Part shown: piece after piece, positions 1 to 8,857 of the stretch
Position numbering within the stretch: the stretch's first letter is position 1
Layout: every line of letters begins with the position of its first letter
Assembly: GCF_003286075.1 (NCBI RefSeq)
Contig: NZ_QLUV01000004.1
Location: 1-64,000 of the forward strand
From: Paracoccus endophyticus
GTDB taxonomy: Bacteria > Pseudomonadota > Alphaproteobacteria > Rhodobacterales > Rhodobacteraceae
Direction of reading: 5' to 3'
Length of the DNA: 64,000 nucleotides
Program-made: the position numbers and the translations under genes
Notes under the pieces: generated by a model
Databases searched by the model: none
Told to the model about the DNA's origin: nothing
Seen by the model: the letters and a program-made list of their open reading frames with translations, nothing else

Positions 1-216
1 ACGGGCCTCCTTGCGCTTGCAGCTTGATCCAGCGTCGGGACTAGCGCGGTTTGCCCCCGCCGACAACCGTGACGGGGCGGTAGAGTCGCACCGGCGTTCA
101 ATCCCTGTCGACCCCTGAGTGCATCGCCTCGTCCCGGTCGTCCCCGGACTGGCCCCCGGGCATGGGCGCTTGCACCCGGGCCGATCGCGGGGCACGATGC
201 GGCCCGTCACAGACAG

Positions 217-245
217 CGCCCCCGCCGTTCCGGTCGGGGGCGTTT
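217..245 (+). terminator. GC hairpin upstream of greA
   Basis: Arms CGCCCCCG and CGGGGGCG enclose a short CCG/CGG inner stem and are followed by TTT. This looks like a rho-independent terminator of a gene lying left of the window, or a leader hairpin about 30 nt before greA. I see no coding sequence in positions 1-276. Confidence 0.55.
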
Positions 246-276
246 CGACACCCGCCTGCAAGACCCTGGGGGACGC

Positions 277-747
277 ATGGAAAAGATACCGATGACCCGC
301 GCCGGCTTTGACCAGCTGGACGAGGAACTGCGCGAACTGAAGGGCATCGAGCGTCCCGCCGTCATCCGCGCCATCGCCGAGGCGCGCGAGCATGGCGACC
401 TGTCGGAGAACGCCGAATACCATGCCGCGCGCGAAAAGCAGTCCTTTGTCGAGGGCCGCATCAAGGAGCTGGAGATGGTGCTGTCGCGCGCCGAGGTGAT
501 CGATCCGTCCAAGCTGTCGGGCAGCGTCAAGTTCGGCGCGCGCGTGACGCTGGTGGACGAGGACACCGAGGAGGAGAAGACCTTTCAGCTGGTCGGCGAG
601 CAGGAGGCCGACCTGGAGCGCGGCCTGCTGAACGTGCGCTCGCCCCTGGCCCGCGCGCTGATCGGCAAGGACGAGGGCGACACCGTCGAGGTGGTCACGC
701 CGGGCGGAGAGAAATCCTATGAAATCATCGCGATCAAATATGCCTGA
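277..747 (+). CDS. greA: Transcription elongation factor GreA
   Basis: GreA binds the RNA polymerase secondary channel and stimulates cleavage of backtracked transcripts. The 156 residues match the usual family length. The N-terminal half (about 1-75) forms the coiled-coil finger and carries the tip motif [10 protein letters not shown], which holds the conserved acidic pair D41 and E44. The C-terminal half is the FKBP-like globular domain. A purine-rich CTGGGGGACGC lies directly before the ATG. The stop codon overlaps the start of the downstream membrane-protein gene, so the two are probably cotranscribed. Confidence 0.95.
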   Translation: MEKIPMTRAGFDQLDEELRELKGIERPAVIRAIAEAREHGDLSENAEYHAAREKQSFVEGRIKELEMVLSRAEVIDPSKLSGSVKFGARVTLVDEDTEEEKTFQLVGEQEADLERGLLNVRSPLARALIGKDEGDTVEVVTPGGEKSYEIIAIKYA

Positions 748-1645
748 CCTGCAGGGACGATTGCGCGGCCTGGTGTCGGGCCAGGAGGCGCGGGACCGCG
801 CCACCATCATCGGGCTGGCGCTGACGGCGGGCTGGCTGCTGCTCGTGGCGGTCTTCTGGCTGGCCGGACCCGAGGGCGCCCCCCCCAGCGGGCTGGCGCG
901 GCTGATGTCGGCGGTGGGGGTGATCCTGCCGGTGGCGCTGATCTGGATGGCCGTCGGGCTGGCGCGGGCCATCGCCGATCTGCGCGCCGAGGCGCAGGCG
1001 CTGCGGGCGCGTGTCGAAGCGATGCGGCCCACGGGCGGCGATGCCGGGCTGCCGCCCGCCCCGCAGTCGCCCGGCCTGGCGCGGCCGATGCCCCGGGCCG
1101 CCGCGCCGCAGCGTCCCGATCCGCGGGGCGAGACGCGGCAGAGCGCCCTGCCGCCCGAGGCGCCCGAATCACCGGCCGTCACGCCCGAGGAGCTGATCCT
1201 TGCGCTGAACTTTCCCGATGGGCCGGATGATCTGGCCGCCATCGACGCGCTGCGGGTCGCCCTGACCGACCCCGAGGCCGCGCGCGCGATCCGCGCCGCC
1301 CAGGATGTGATCACGCTTTTGGCCGACCACGGGCTTTACATGGACGATCTGGACCCGCGGCCCGCCGCGCCCGCGGTCTGGCGGCGCTTTGCCGCGGGCG
1401 CGCGGGGGCCCGAGGTCGCGGATCTGGCCGGCATCGGGGACGACGATCTGGTCGCCGCCGCGGATGCGCTGCTGAAGGGGGACGAGGTGTTCCGCGACGC
1501 GGCCCACCATTTCCTGCGCCAGTACGACCGGATGCTGACGCGGGTCGCGGACGAGCTGAACGACGACGGCGTCGCGGCGCTGGCCGACACGCGGTCGGGG
1601 CGGGCCTTTGTCCTGCTGGCGCAGGCGACGGGGGTGGCGCGCTAG
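740..1645 (+). CDS. Membrane protein of unknown function, two TM segments plus coiled coil
   Basis: I do not recognise a named function. The 301-residue protein has two hydrophobic segments (about residues 22-43 and 55-80) followed by a short coiled-coil stretch rich in Ala, Arg and Glu. Next come a Pro/Arg/Ala-rich linker (about 100-150) and a globular acidic C-terminal region (about 155-300) that looks conserved rather than low-complexity. The ATG at 740 overlaps the last codons of greA; an in-frame ATG at 719 lies inside greA and is less likely. The order greA then this gene suggests an operon. It is probably an inner-membrane protein with a cytoplasmic C-terminus. Confidence 0.7.
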   Translation: MPDLQGRLRGLVSGQEARDRATIIGLALTAGWLLLVAVFWLAGPEGAPPSGLARLMSAVGVILPVALIWMAVGLARAIADLRAEAQALRARVEAMRPTGGDAGLPPAPQSPGLARPMPRAAAPQRPDPRGETRQSALPPEAPESPAVTPEELILALNFPDGPDDLAAIDALRVALTDPEAARAIRAAQDVITLLADHGLYMDDLDPRPAAPAVWRRFAAGARGPEVADLAGIGDDDLVAAADALLKGDEVFRDAAHHFLRQYDRMLTRVADELNDDGVAALADTRSGRAFVLLAQATGVAR

Positions 1646-1651
1646 GCCGAC

Positions 1652-2377
1652 CTAGAGCGGCAGGCGCAGCACCAGCGCGCGCCGCAGCCAGCCCGTGCGG
1701 ACCCGACCGGCGGGCTGGAAGCCCAGGCGCCGGTACAGGCGCAGCGCCTGGACATTGCGGGGGGCCACCTCGGCCCGCAGGCCGGGATAGCCCTGCCGGC
1801 GGGCCGAGGTGGCCGCCGCCCCCACCAGCGCCGCGGCGACGCCCTGCCGGCGCGCGGCGGGCATCACGACCAGTCCGTCCAGGACCGCGTCGCACGTCGC
1901 AGGCGGGGACGGGGCCAGCGCCGCCGCGCGATCCCGCCAGCGTGCCGCAGGCCCCAGGATCGCCCCGCGGGCCGCGGGCCGCGCGTCGATCAGCCCGCCC
2001 GCGGCGACCCGCAGGGCGACAACCCCCAGCAACTGCCTGTCGGGACCGACGGCCGCCAGAACGCGGTCGCGCGCCAGGCAGCGGCGCAGCAGCGCCACCC
2101 CCGCGCGCGGCGGCGCGCCCGGGGCCACGGCCGTCCCGAAGGCCGACCAGACCAGCGCCGCCGCCTCGACCCGCCGCGACAGCGGCAGCGCGGGCAGGAT
2201 GGTCGGAGGGGGTGCGGGCACCGCAGGTCCGGGTGCCGGACGATCCCACGCCCGGACGTCCCTGGCGACCGCGCGCAGACCCGATGGCGGCGGGCCGTCG
2301 CGTCCGCCACCCCCGCCGGTGTCGCCGGGCACAGCGCCCGCACAAGGGCCGCGGCGATCAGGCACGCGTCCGGCCAC
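1652..2377 (-). CDS. GNAT family N-acetyltransferase
   Basis: The C-terminal half has the acetyl-CoA binding signature of the GNAT fold: LDGLVVMPAARRQGVAAAL (motif A, R-x-x-G-V/I-A) and then NVQALRLYRRLGFQPAGR (motif B). The substrate cannot be deduced. The frame opens with a GTG at 2377, two bases after the rmuC stop. The first 50-60 residues are Pro/Arg/Gly-rich and unlike the family, so translation may begin further in, for example at the GTG at 2221. It follows rmuC on the same strand and is probably its operon partner. The tail faces the convergent membrane-protein gene with a gap of only 6 bp. Confidence 0.75.
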   Translation of the reverse strand: MAGRVPDRRGPCAGAVPGDTGGGGGRDGPPPSGLRAVARDVRAWDRPAPGPAVPAPPPTILPALPLSRRVEAAALVWSAFGTAVAPGAPPRAGVALLRRCLARDRVLAAVGPDRQLLGVVALRVAAGGLIDARPAARGAILGPAARWRDRAAALAPSPPATCDAVLDGLVVMPAARRQGVAAALVGAAATSARRQGYPGLRAEVAPRNVQALRLYRRLGFQPAGRVRTGWLRRALVLRLPL

Positions 2378-2379
2378 GC

Positions 2380-4101
2380 CTATTCCGCGGCCTGCGTGAT
2401 CAGCCCCTCTGCCTCGGCCGAAAGGGCGAGCGCCTCGGCCTTGCCCTCGAACTCGGCGGGGATCGTCTTGGTCGCCTTGCCGCCCAGCGCCTTCAGCATC
2501 TCGACCTGCGACAGCAGGTTGCCCTTGCCGCGCGACAGCTGGCCGAACGCGCTGTCATAGGCGATCTGCGCGGATTCGAGGCCCTTGCCGATCTTTTCCA
2601 GATTGCCCACGAAGCCCGCGACCTTGTCGTACAGCAGGCCCGCGCGCCGGGCGATGTCCTCGGCGTTGCGGTTGCGCCGCTCGACCGCCCAGACATGCGA
2701 CACGGTGCGCAGCGCCATCATCAGCGTGGTGGGCGTGGCGATGGTGACGTGGCGTTCCAGGGCGTATTCGGTCAGCCGGCCGTCCTCGCGCAGCGCCTCG
2801 CACAAGGCGCCCTCGATGGGCACGAACATGATGACGTAATCGACCGAGACCCCTTCGGCCAGGTGATAGGACTTGGCCGACAGCCCGCTGATGTGGTTGC
2901 GCAGCGCGATCGCGTGGCGCTTGCGGGACAGGGCCGCCGCCGGCTCATCCTCGGCGTTCACCGCCGCGACGTAGTCGTTCAGCGAGACCTTGGAATCGAT
3001 CACCAGGCTTTTGCCGCCGGGGACGTTGACCACCACGTCCGGCCGCAGGCGGTCGCCCTCGGCGCTGGTGCGGTGGGCCTGGGTCTCGTATTCCTCGCCC
3101 TCGCGCAGGCCCGACCGTTCGAGGATGCTTTCCAGGATCATCTCGCCCCAGGCCCCCTGCTGCTGGTGGTCGCCCCTGAGGGCGCGGGTCAGGGCCAGCG
3201 CCTCTTGCGAGATGGCCTCGGAGCGTTGGGTCAGCTGCGAGATCTCGGTCTTGAGGCGCTCGCGGTCCTTCACCGTCTCCTGGTGGACCTCGCGCAGTTC
3301 CTTTTCGAAATGGCCGACATGCTCCTTCAGCGGGGTCAGGGTCGCCTCCAGCCGCTCGACATTGGCCTTGCTGAACGCCTCGCCCTGGGTCTTCAGCGCC
3401 TCGTCGGCCATCTGCCGGAAGCGGTCCTGCATGTCGTCCCGGACAACCGACAGCAGGGCGATCTTGTCGTCGGCCGCCACCCGCTCGGTTTCGATCTGCG
3501 CCTCGAGCGCGGCGATCCGGGCTTGCAGGCCGCGCTGCGCCGTCTGCTCCTCCTCCAGCCGCAGGCGAAGGGCCGCGATGTCCTGGCCCGCCCGCTCCGC
3601 CTCGGCGCGCCTGTCGGCCAGTGCCTTGGCATCGGCCTGCGTCTGCCCCGTCAGGCGCGCGATCTGCTCGGCCTGCTGCCGCTGGGCGGCGGCGCCGTCC
3701 TCGATCCGGGATCGCAGCTGCGTGATCTCTGCGGTCATCCGGGCGATGGCCGCATTCCGTTCCGCGATCGTCGCCTGATCGGCACAGGCCCGGGCCTCGA
3801 TCCCCGACATCTTGACGGCGACGTCAAGGTGATGCGCCTGCGCCGTCTCGATCTGCTGGCGCAGGGCGATCACCTTCTCCAGTAGCGTGTCGCGTTCGGC
3901 GATGCGCTCGCCGGCCAGCGTCTCGGCCCGTTCGGCCCGGCCGAGCGCGTCGCGCAGCGCCTTGTCCTGCTCGGCCAGCGCGGCGGCCGAGGGTCCGGCC
4001 GCCATGCCGGGTGCGCGGCCCGACCGCAAGACCAGCAGGGCCAGCAGGACGAGGACAACGACCCCGATGACGATCATGAACAGGTCGCTGGAGCTTTGCA
4101 T
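2380..4101 (-). CDS. rmuC: DNA recombination protein RmuC homolog
   Basis: The protein (573 residues) begins with a hydrophobic anchor (about 8-28, rich in Ile, Val and Leu). A long Ala/Glu/Arg coiled coil follows to about residue 240, then the RmuC nuclease-like domain with GAWGEMILESILERSGL, a segment containing PDVVVNVPGG and the conserved KSLVIDSKVSLNDY. The family is predicted to be a membrane-anchored nuclease that limits inversions at short inverted repeats; this is family knowledge and not visible here. Length and domain order are typical. The GNAT gene follows with a 2-bp gap. Confidence 0.93.
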   Translation of the reverse strand: MQSSSDLFMIVIGVVVLVLLALLVLRSGRAPGMAAGPSAAALAEQDKALRDALGRAERAETLAGERIAERDTLLEKVIALRQQIETAQAHHLDVAVKMSGIEARACADQATIAERNAAIARMTAEITQLRSRIEDGAAAQRQQAEQIARLTGQTQADAKALADRRAEAERAGQDIAALRLRLEEEQTAQRGLQARIAALEAQIETERVAADDKIALLSVVRDDMQDRFRQMADEALKTQGEAFSKANVERLEATLTPLKEHVGHFEKELREVHQETVKDRERLKTEISQLTQRSEAISQEALALTRALRGDHQQQGAWGEMILESILERSGLREGEEYETQAHRTSAEGDRLRPDVVVNVPGGKSLVIDSKVSLNDYVAAVNAEDEPAAALSRKRHAIALRNHISGLSAKSYHLAEGVSVDYVIMFVPIEGALCEALREDGRLTEYALERHVTIATPTTLMMALRTVSHVWAVERRNRNAEDIARRAGLLYDKVAGFVGNLEKIGKGLESAQIAYDSAFGQLSRGKGNLLSQVEMLKALGGKATKTIPAEFEGKAEALALSAEAEGLITQAAE

Positions 4102-4238
4102 CGGAAACCGGCCTTCTGGACATCAAGGATTCATAGGGTCCGGGCCCGCCCCTTCGCAAGAAACATATGGGTCGAATGACGTCCATCCGCAGGGCGCGCC
4201 CTGTCCACCCGCCCCGGACCCGGGCAGGGTGACGCGGA

Positions 4239-5213
4239 TCAGCGTTCCCCAGGGGCGGCCTGCAACAGCGCGGCGCGGGCGGCCGACAGGGCAGCCAGTA
4301 CGGTGGCGGTGGTGAAGGTCCGCCGCGGGTCGGCGAACAGCGGGCCGGGGTCCGGGCTGTCCCATGGGCTGTCGCACTCGCGCCGGGTGATACGCAGGGC
4401 GGGGGCGCCCTGCCAGGTGCCGTCCGCGGCCTGGTCGGAGATCAGCCGCCCCGCAAGCGCCCGTGCCTGCGGCGGCCATCCCGTCCGGGCAAGGCACGAC
4501 AGCACCAGCGCCGATTGCAGGCTGTCGGCCGGCGTCAGCGATCGCAGCACCGGGGGAGCCGGCTGCGGACCGCCCAATGAGGCGAGCACCGCCAGGCCGA
4601 GGTCGGTGGCCCCCAGGCCCGTTGCCCACCAGAACGCGTTCCAGCAGCCGTCGCCGCGGCGCGCCCGGCGCAGCCAGGCGACGGCGCGCGCGATGGCGGG
4701 GTCGCCTGATGGGGCGGGGCGGGCCAGCAGGGCCAGCAGGGCAATGGCCGTGATCTCGGGATGGGACCGGCCCCACGATCCGGTCAGCCCGTCCGGTCGG
4801 AACGTCGCAAAGCCGCCGTCCGGCTGCTGGAACGACCGAAGGTGCCGATGGGCGTCCTTGGGCACCGGGCCGGCCGTCGCAGACAGGAACAGGATCGCCA
4901 GCGCCGTCGAGTCCGCGTCCGAGGGGACCGCCGGGTTGTAGCCCCACCCCCCGTCGGGGAAACGATGGCTTCGCAGCCATGCGGCGGCCTGCGCCAGCGC
5001 GCGCGCAAGATCCGGGCGAACCTGCGCCCCTTGCGCGGTCGCATGGCGCGCAAGGCAGTGGCCGACATGGGCGGTCGTCCACTCGGACGAGGGGCCGGGC
5101 GGCAGCGCCCAGTCGGTCCACGACCCGGCCGCGTCCTGCCGCGCCAGCAGGGCCTCCTCGGCCCGGCCGATCGCGCGGTCCAGCGCCGCCCTCAGGACCG
5201 GGGCGGGGGACAT
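4239..5213 (-). CDS. Squalene-cyclase/prenyltransferase repeat protein
   Basis: The 324-residue protein is built of alpha-toroid repeats with QW-like motifs: DAAGSWTDW (about 26), FPDGGWGYNP (about 85), QQPDGGFATF (about 129), RGDGCWNAFWW (about 190) and AADGTWQGAP (about 273). These are typical of the squalene-hopene cyclase/terpene cyclase and protein prenyltransferase beta-subunit superfamily. The segment VPSDADSTALA sits where class II cyclases carry DxDD, but here it reads DADS, so the canonical protonating acid is incomplete. At 324 residues it has roughly half the length of a real SHC. It overlaps the upstream gene by 22 bp and is the last gene of the six-gene uncharacterised operon. 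Whether it is an enzyme or a binding scaffold is open. Confidence 0.75.
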   Translation of the reverse strand: MSPAPVLRAALDRAIGRAEEALLARQDAAGSWTDWALPPGPSSEWTTAHVGHCLARHATAQGAQVRPDLARALAQAAAWLRSHRFPDGGWGYNPAVPSDADSTALAILFLSATAGPVPKDAHRHLRSFQQPDGGFATFRPDGLTGSWGRSHPEITAIALLALLARPAPSGDPAIARAVAWLRRARRGDGCWNAFWWATGLGATDLGLAVLASLGGPQPAPPVLRSLTPADSLQSALVLSCLARTGWPPQARALAGRLISDQAADGTWQGAPALRITRRECDSPWDSPDPGPLFADPRRTFTTATVLAALSAARAALLQAAPGER

Positions 5214-6331
5214 GGGGCCAGGTCCGGCTTCATGTACAGCGTGCAGGTGGGCGCCGCCGCCTTGGCGTCCACACCGACGAAGGCATGGACCCGCGGCGGC
5301 CCGGCGTCCTGCGCCCCGTCATCCAGGTGGCGCGCAAGGGTCAGGTAGGGGGTCGCGTCCAGACCCAGGGTCGAGAAAAGGCCCAGCAGGCGTTGCCGCG
5401 CCTGGGCGTCGTCGCGAAACAGGCAGTGCGCGCAGAACTCAAGATCGACGGTCAGCCCGGGACCGCCGCCGCAGCCGAACGACAGGACCGCGCTGGGCGT
5501 CGGCCGCGCGGCGTCGTCCCCCAGCAGCGCCGCGCCGAAGGCCCCGATCGCGTCGGCGCTGGCGGGTCCCGCGACCTGCCGCGCCAGCGCCGCGTAGGCG
5601 TCGAGCCCAAGGCCGAAGGCGCGCAGGTAAAGCGCCCCGCAGGCAGGCCGCCCGGGCGCGAGGGTCAGCGCCATTCCCAGGGGCGACAGGGCCGCGGGAA
5701 GACGCGCCTCGGCCGCCCGCCAGGCGTGCGCCTGTCCGAAATGCGCGGCGAAGGCCCGGGTCCGATCCGGCCGCTGGGCCGCGCTGCCCCAGCCGCCGTT
5801 CAGGTAAAGCCGCATCCGCCCGGGGATGCCCGGCGCAAACCCGACGCCGATCCACAGCGCCCCCGCGGGATCGTCGCGCAGCGCGCGGCTGTCCTCGGGC
5901 GCGAGCACCGCCAGCAGCGGACGCAGGGCGTCCAGTTCTGCCCCCAGTCCCAGCACGGCCGCCACGCGGTCCATGGCCGCGCACGCCCGCCGCAGCCCTT
6001 GCGCACCCCCGTCGCCCGGCAGGACGGGGTCCCCCACAAAGCGCAGCGAGGGCGTGGCCGGCCCCACCGCCGTTGCGAACTGGATGGGCGTTCCATCCTC
6101 GCTCAGCCGCGAGCGGCGGGGCGGCGGGACGCCCGACCCGGGGTCCAGCGCCCCGCCGAAGATCGCGCCGTAGCAGCCCAGGATCTGCGCCCGCTGCGCG
6201 TCCAGCGCGAAGGCGCCGATCAGCGCCGCAAGCCGGTCGCGCACGCAGGGGCGGCCGTCCGGGGCGGGGCGGGGGCCGCCACCGGGCGCAGGGCCGCGGC
6301 GGGCCGTGCGCGGGACGGCACCCGCGGTCAC
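5192..6331 (-). CDS. Possible DMATS-type (ABBA fold) prenyltransferase
   Basis: The 379-residue protein resembles the dimethylallyltryptophan-synthase type of aromatic prenyltransferase. It has an N-terminal SRLSEDGTPIQFA followed by PSLRFVGDPV (family pattern: D-G-T-P-hydrophobic-E/Q, then VRF-x-EP), a central GRMRLYLNGGWG (R-x-K/R-hydrophobic-Y) and a C-terminal TCTLYMKP (family LYxxP). This is recognition by eye; no search was run. I take the GTG at 6331 as the start: it overlaps the upstream TGA as GTGA, and the longer reading to 6412 adds residues that are only a shadow of the neighbour. If the assignment holds, it would transfer an isoprenyl group to an aromatic substrate. A squalene-cyclase-repeat gene follows directly. 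Confidence 0.5.
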   Translation of the reverse strand: MTAGAVPRTARRGPAPGGGPRPAPDGRPCVRDRLAALIGAFALDAQRAQILGCYGAIFGGALDPGSGVPPPRRSRLSEDGTPIQFATAVGPATPSLRFVGDPVLPGDGGAQGLRRACAAMDRVAAVLGLGAELDALRPLLAVLAPEDSRALRDDPAGALWIGVGFAPGIPGRMRLYLNGGWGSAAQRPDRTRAFAAHFGQAHAWRAAEARLPAALSPLGMALTLAPGRPACGALYLRAFGLGLDAYAALARQVAGPASADAIGAFGAALLGDDAARPTPSAVLSFGCGGGPGLTVDLEFCAHCLFRDDAQARQRLLGLFSTLGLDATPYLTLARHLDDGAQDAGPPRVHAFVGVDAKAAAPTCTLYMKPDLAPCPPPRS

Positions 6332-7023
6332 CGGGCCGTCTGGCCGCCGTGACCGGCCGCCCCCTCGTCGGCCCGCTCCAGTTCGATCACGATCCGCGAC
6401 GGGGTGCGGCACTCGAAGATCAGGCCCTGCGCGGGGTGCAGGTCGATCCGCTCGGGCTCGAAGCCCCCTTCGGTCACGGTCACGCGCAGCGGCTCGGGCG
6501 GGCGATAGCCCGAGAAGGGCGCGGGCGGGCGGGCGACGGTTAGCGCGGCGCGCGCGCGCCCGTGCGTGTTGGCGACCCGGTACCGGCCGGGCCGCAGGAT
6601 GCGCGCGCTGAAGATCTGCCCGTCGTCCAGCAGGGTGCTGTTGAAGACCGGCGTGTCCTCGCGCGGGTCGGCCCGGCGCAGGTTCACCGAATAGCCGCCC
6701 TTGCCGCCCGACACGCGAAACAGCGCATAGCCCCGCGGATTGACCGAAAAGCGCGTCTCGTCCGCCGTGGGGCAGCAGCAGCCGGCGTCCCCGCGCGCAG
6801 GCGGGTCGGCCAGGCGCGCCAGGTCGATGTCGGCCGCCGCCACGGGGCTGTCGGGATCGACGGAGAGATAGAAGACGCGCTCGATGTCCTTGCCGCGGCG
6901 GATCGTGCCGCGATACTCGCCGGGTTCCCCCGGGCGATGCACCACCGCGCCGAGGATGGTCAGGGCGCCGCTGTCCAGGCCGGACTGCGCGAACAGGTTT
7001 GGGTCGATGTCAAGCTTGCTCAT
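6328..7023 (-). CDS. Uncharacterised Cys-containing protein of the 4.2-11.1 kb operon
   Basis: I do not recognise this 231-residue protein. It begins MSKLDIDPNLFAQSGL, has no signal peptide or membrane segment, and is predicted to be rich in beta strands (for example GYALFRVSGG, YSVNLRR, GRYRVANTHGRARAALTV). It contains an unusual run of three cysteines (GDAGCCCPTADE, about residue 80). The C-terminal part ends with FECRTPSRIVIELE followed by a charged tail. The stop overlaps the GTG of the prenyltransferase-like gene, and only 2 bp separate it from the upstream gene, so it is firmly within the operon. Confidence 0.7.
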   Translation of the reverse strand: MSKLDIDPNLFAQSGLDSGALTILGAVVHRPGEPGEYRGTIRRGKDIERVFYLSVDPDSPVAAADIDLARLADPPARGDAGCCCPTADETRFSVNPRGYALFRVSGGKGGYSVNLRRADPREDTPVFNSTLLDDGQIFSARILRPGRYRVANTHGRARAALTVARPPAPFSGYRPPEPLRVTVTEGGFEPERIDLHPAQGLIFECRTPSRIVIELERADEGAAGHGGQTAR

Positions 7024-7025
7024 GG

Positions 7026-7931
7026 CTAACCAATGTCTCCCGTTACGATCATTTCCTGAGAGGTCACATCGGCCTTCAGGTTGCGCAGGGGTATCTTGAC
7101 CGGGATCAGCGGACCGTCGGTCAGGATGGGATAGGGGTCCTCGAACTCATAGATCGGGACCTTGCTGGCAAAATGATCGGCCACCGCCGTCTGGATGATC
7201 CCCAGCAGGTCCAGCTTGTCGCCCAGAAGGTCCTGGATGAAATCCTCGACCGAATCGAAGACGTCCAGAACGCCCTTGACGATCTCGACCACCGGCGTCA
7301 GCAGCGCCATCAGAAGGTCCTTGGCAAAGCCCGGCAGGCTGCCCGGCAGCAGGTCCTCGATCGCCTGCTCGACCAGGGTTTCGAACAGGTTGCCGACGGT
7401 CGCGGGAATGTCGATCGGATCGACGCTGACGAACTCGGGGTCGATGAAGATCTTCCACATGTTGGGCTTGCCGGCGAACTCGGCCTCGAGGTCGGTCCAT
7501 GTCGGCAGGCGCCCGGGATCGACGACATAGCGCGCCTTCAGCCGGGCGCGCACCTCGGAGATTTCGCTGACCAGCCCGCTGAGGTTCAGCGGAATGCAGA
7601 TCGGCCCCCCGATATGGATGTCGGGAATCCCGACGAGGCAGCCGTTCCACGGGTCCGGGATGATGCAGAACCCGGGGATGGTGAAGCCGGGAAAGTCGAA
7701 GCACACCTTCAGCAGCAGCGTGTCCCACACGACGTCCAGCGCCTTGATCTCGACGGTGCCGTCATTGTTGAGCTGGACGGTGCCCTTTTCCAGGTGCAGG
7801 GCCAGCGAATAGCTGGCCGAGAACGGGCCGAAGGTCGCGCTGTCGGATTTCGCGAACGTGAAGCCGTTGCGGACCAGCGTGAAGATCTGCCGAAAGGCAT
7901 TTTCGGATGCGGCAATGGTCAAGTGGCTCAT
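7026..7931 (-). CDS. Uncharacterised protein, possible TULIP-like lipid-binding fold
   Basis: The 301-residue protein has no signal peptide. It opens with an amphipathic helix (ASENAFRQIFTLVRNGF) followed by alternating beta-rich segments (TVQLNNDGTVEIKALDVVW). A Pro/Gly/Ile/Cys-rich hairpin region follows (PGFCIIPDPWNGCLVGIPDI) and then a long helical stretch (about 195-245). A helix packed on a long antiparallel sheet is how tubular lipid-binding (TULIP) modules look in sequence, but this is inference only. It shares the general layout of its upstream neighbour at 7942-8769, so the two may be divergent paralogs. The ATG at 7931 lies 10 bp beyond that gene's stop. Confidence 0.65.
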   Translation of the reverse strand: MSHLTIAASENAFRQIFTLVRNGFTFAKSDSATFGPFSASYSLALHLEKGTVQLNNDGTVEIKALDVVWDTLLLKVCFDFPGFTIPGFCIIPDPWNGCLVGIPDIHIGGPICIPLNLSGLVSEISEVRARLKARYVVDPGRLPTWTDLEAEFAGKPNMWKIFIDPEFVSVDPIDIPATVGNLFETLVEQAIEDLLPGSLPGFAKDLLMALLTPVVEIVKGVLDVFDSVEDFIQDLLGDKLDLLGIIQTAVADHFASKVPIYEFEDPYPILTDGPLIPVKIPLRNLKADVTSQEMIVTGDIG

Positions 7932-7941
7932 GGGTCCGGTC

Positions 7942-8769
7942 CTATGGCGTCATGGTCATCGTCACGAAGACCTTCAGCTGGTCCTCCTCGACGGCGGGGT
8001 TGTGGGGAACGGGCGGGTTCGGGGTCGGCGCAAGCGAGACCGTCCCCATGCCGAACAGCGGGAAATCGACGAAGAAGGTCCGCAGCGGGATCGCGAGCTT
8101 CTGGCGCAGATACAGGGTGATCGCGGTGCGGATGTAGCATTCCATCGCGGCCTCCAGGCCCTTGGGCTCGACATCGACGATCTCGACGCCGTCGATCTTG
8201 GCGACCACCCGCTCGACGCCGTTGATGGTTTCGCGCGCGACACGGGCGACGGCGAACACGTCCAGGCAAAAGCAGGTCATCCGCCCCGGCACGGGAACCT
8301 GGCGCGGCGGCTCGGGGCGCCGCTCGCGCCTGGGATCGCGCGGCGGCGTCACGGGAATCCGGTCGAGGGTTTCGGGATCGGGGCAGCGGATTCCGCCGCA
8401 GACGCGCAGCGCGATGGCAAGGCGCTGGTCGCGCAGCTTCGAGCCAAGCTCGTCGGGCAGGCCGAACAGGCTGCTGGGGTGAAGATCGACCTGGGCGCGG
8501 GCCATCTGCACGCAGAACCCCAGCCCGACGGGCGGCGCGTCCACGCCAATCACCGGCAGATAGGGCAGGAGGGTGAAGACCGGGTTCCCGAAGCGTTCCA
8601 CGTCCGAGGTGAACGCGGGCACCTGGCACCACAGCTCTCGATTGGCGGCCACGTCGGGAGTGGCGAAATGAAACCACGACGGGCGTTGACGCATGATGTG
8701 GTCCGCGATCCGGTTCAGCCCGTCTTCGTGAACGGATGCGAACAGGTCGCAGCTGTCGGTGAATGCCAT
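7942..8769 (-). CDS. Uncharacterised Cys-rich protein, possible paralog of the next gene
   Basis: The 275-residue product starts at the ATG at 8769, preceded by AAGGGGGCTTCC; the frame upstream of this is not gene-like. It begins MAFTDSCDLFASVHEDGL with an amphipathic helix, then a hydrophobic beta region, then an Arg/Pro-rich linker (about 145-165: PPRDPRRERRPEPPRQVPVP). A second half starts with RMTCFCLDVFAVARV. Seven or more cysteines occur, including the CFC pair also found in the 746-residue protein. The C-terminus is beta-rich. There is no signal peptide or TM. I cannot name a function; it is placed in the operon by orientation and spacing. Confidence 0.65.
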   Translation of the reverse strand: MAFTDSCDLFASVHEDGLNRIADHIMRQRPSWFHFATPDVAANRELWCQVPAFTSDVERFGNPVFTLLPYLPVIGVDAPPVGLGFCVQMARAQVDLHPSSLFGLPDELGSKLRDQRLAIALRVCGGIRCPDPETLDRIPVTPPRDPRRERRPEPPRQVPVPGRMTCFCLDVFAVARVARETINGVERVVAKIDGVEIVDVEPKGLEAAMECYIRTAITLYLRQKLAIPLRTFFVDFPLFGMGTVSLAPTPNPPVPHNPAVEEDQLKVFVTMTMTP

Positions 8770-8857
8770 GGAAGCCCCCTTGCAAAGCGGTCTGGGCGGT
8801 TGCGGTGGACAGGGCCGCCCGGTGCGGCCCTGCCGTGATCGGACCCGGGCCTGGGGA

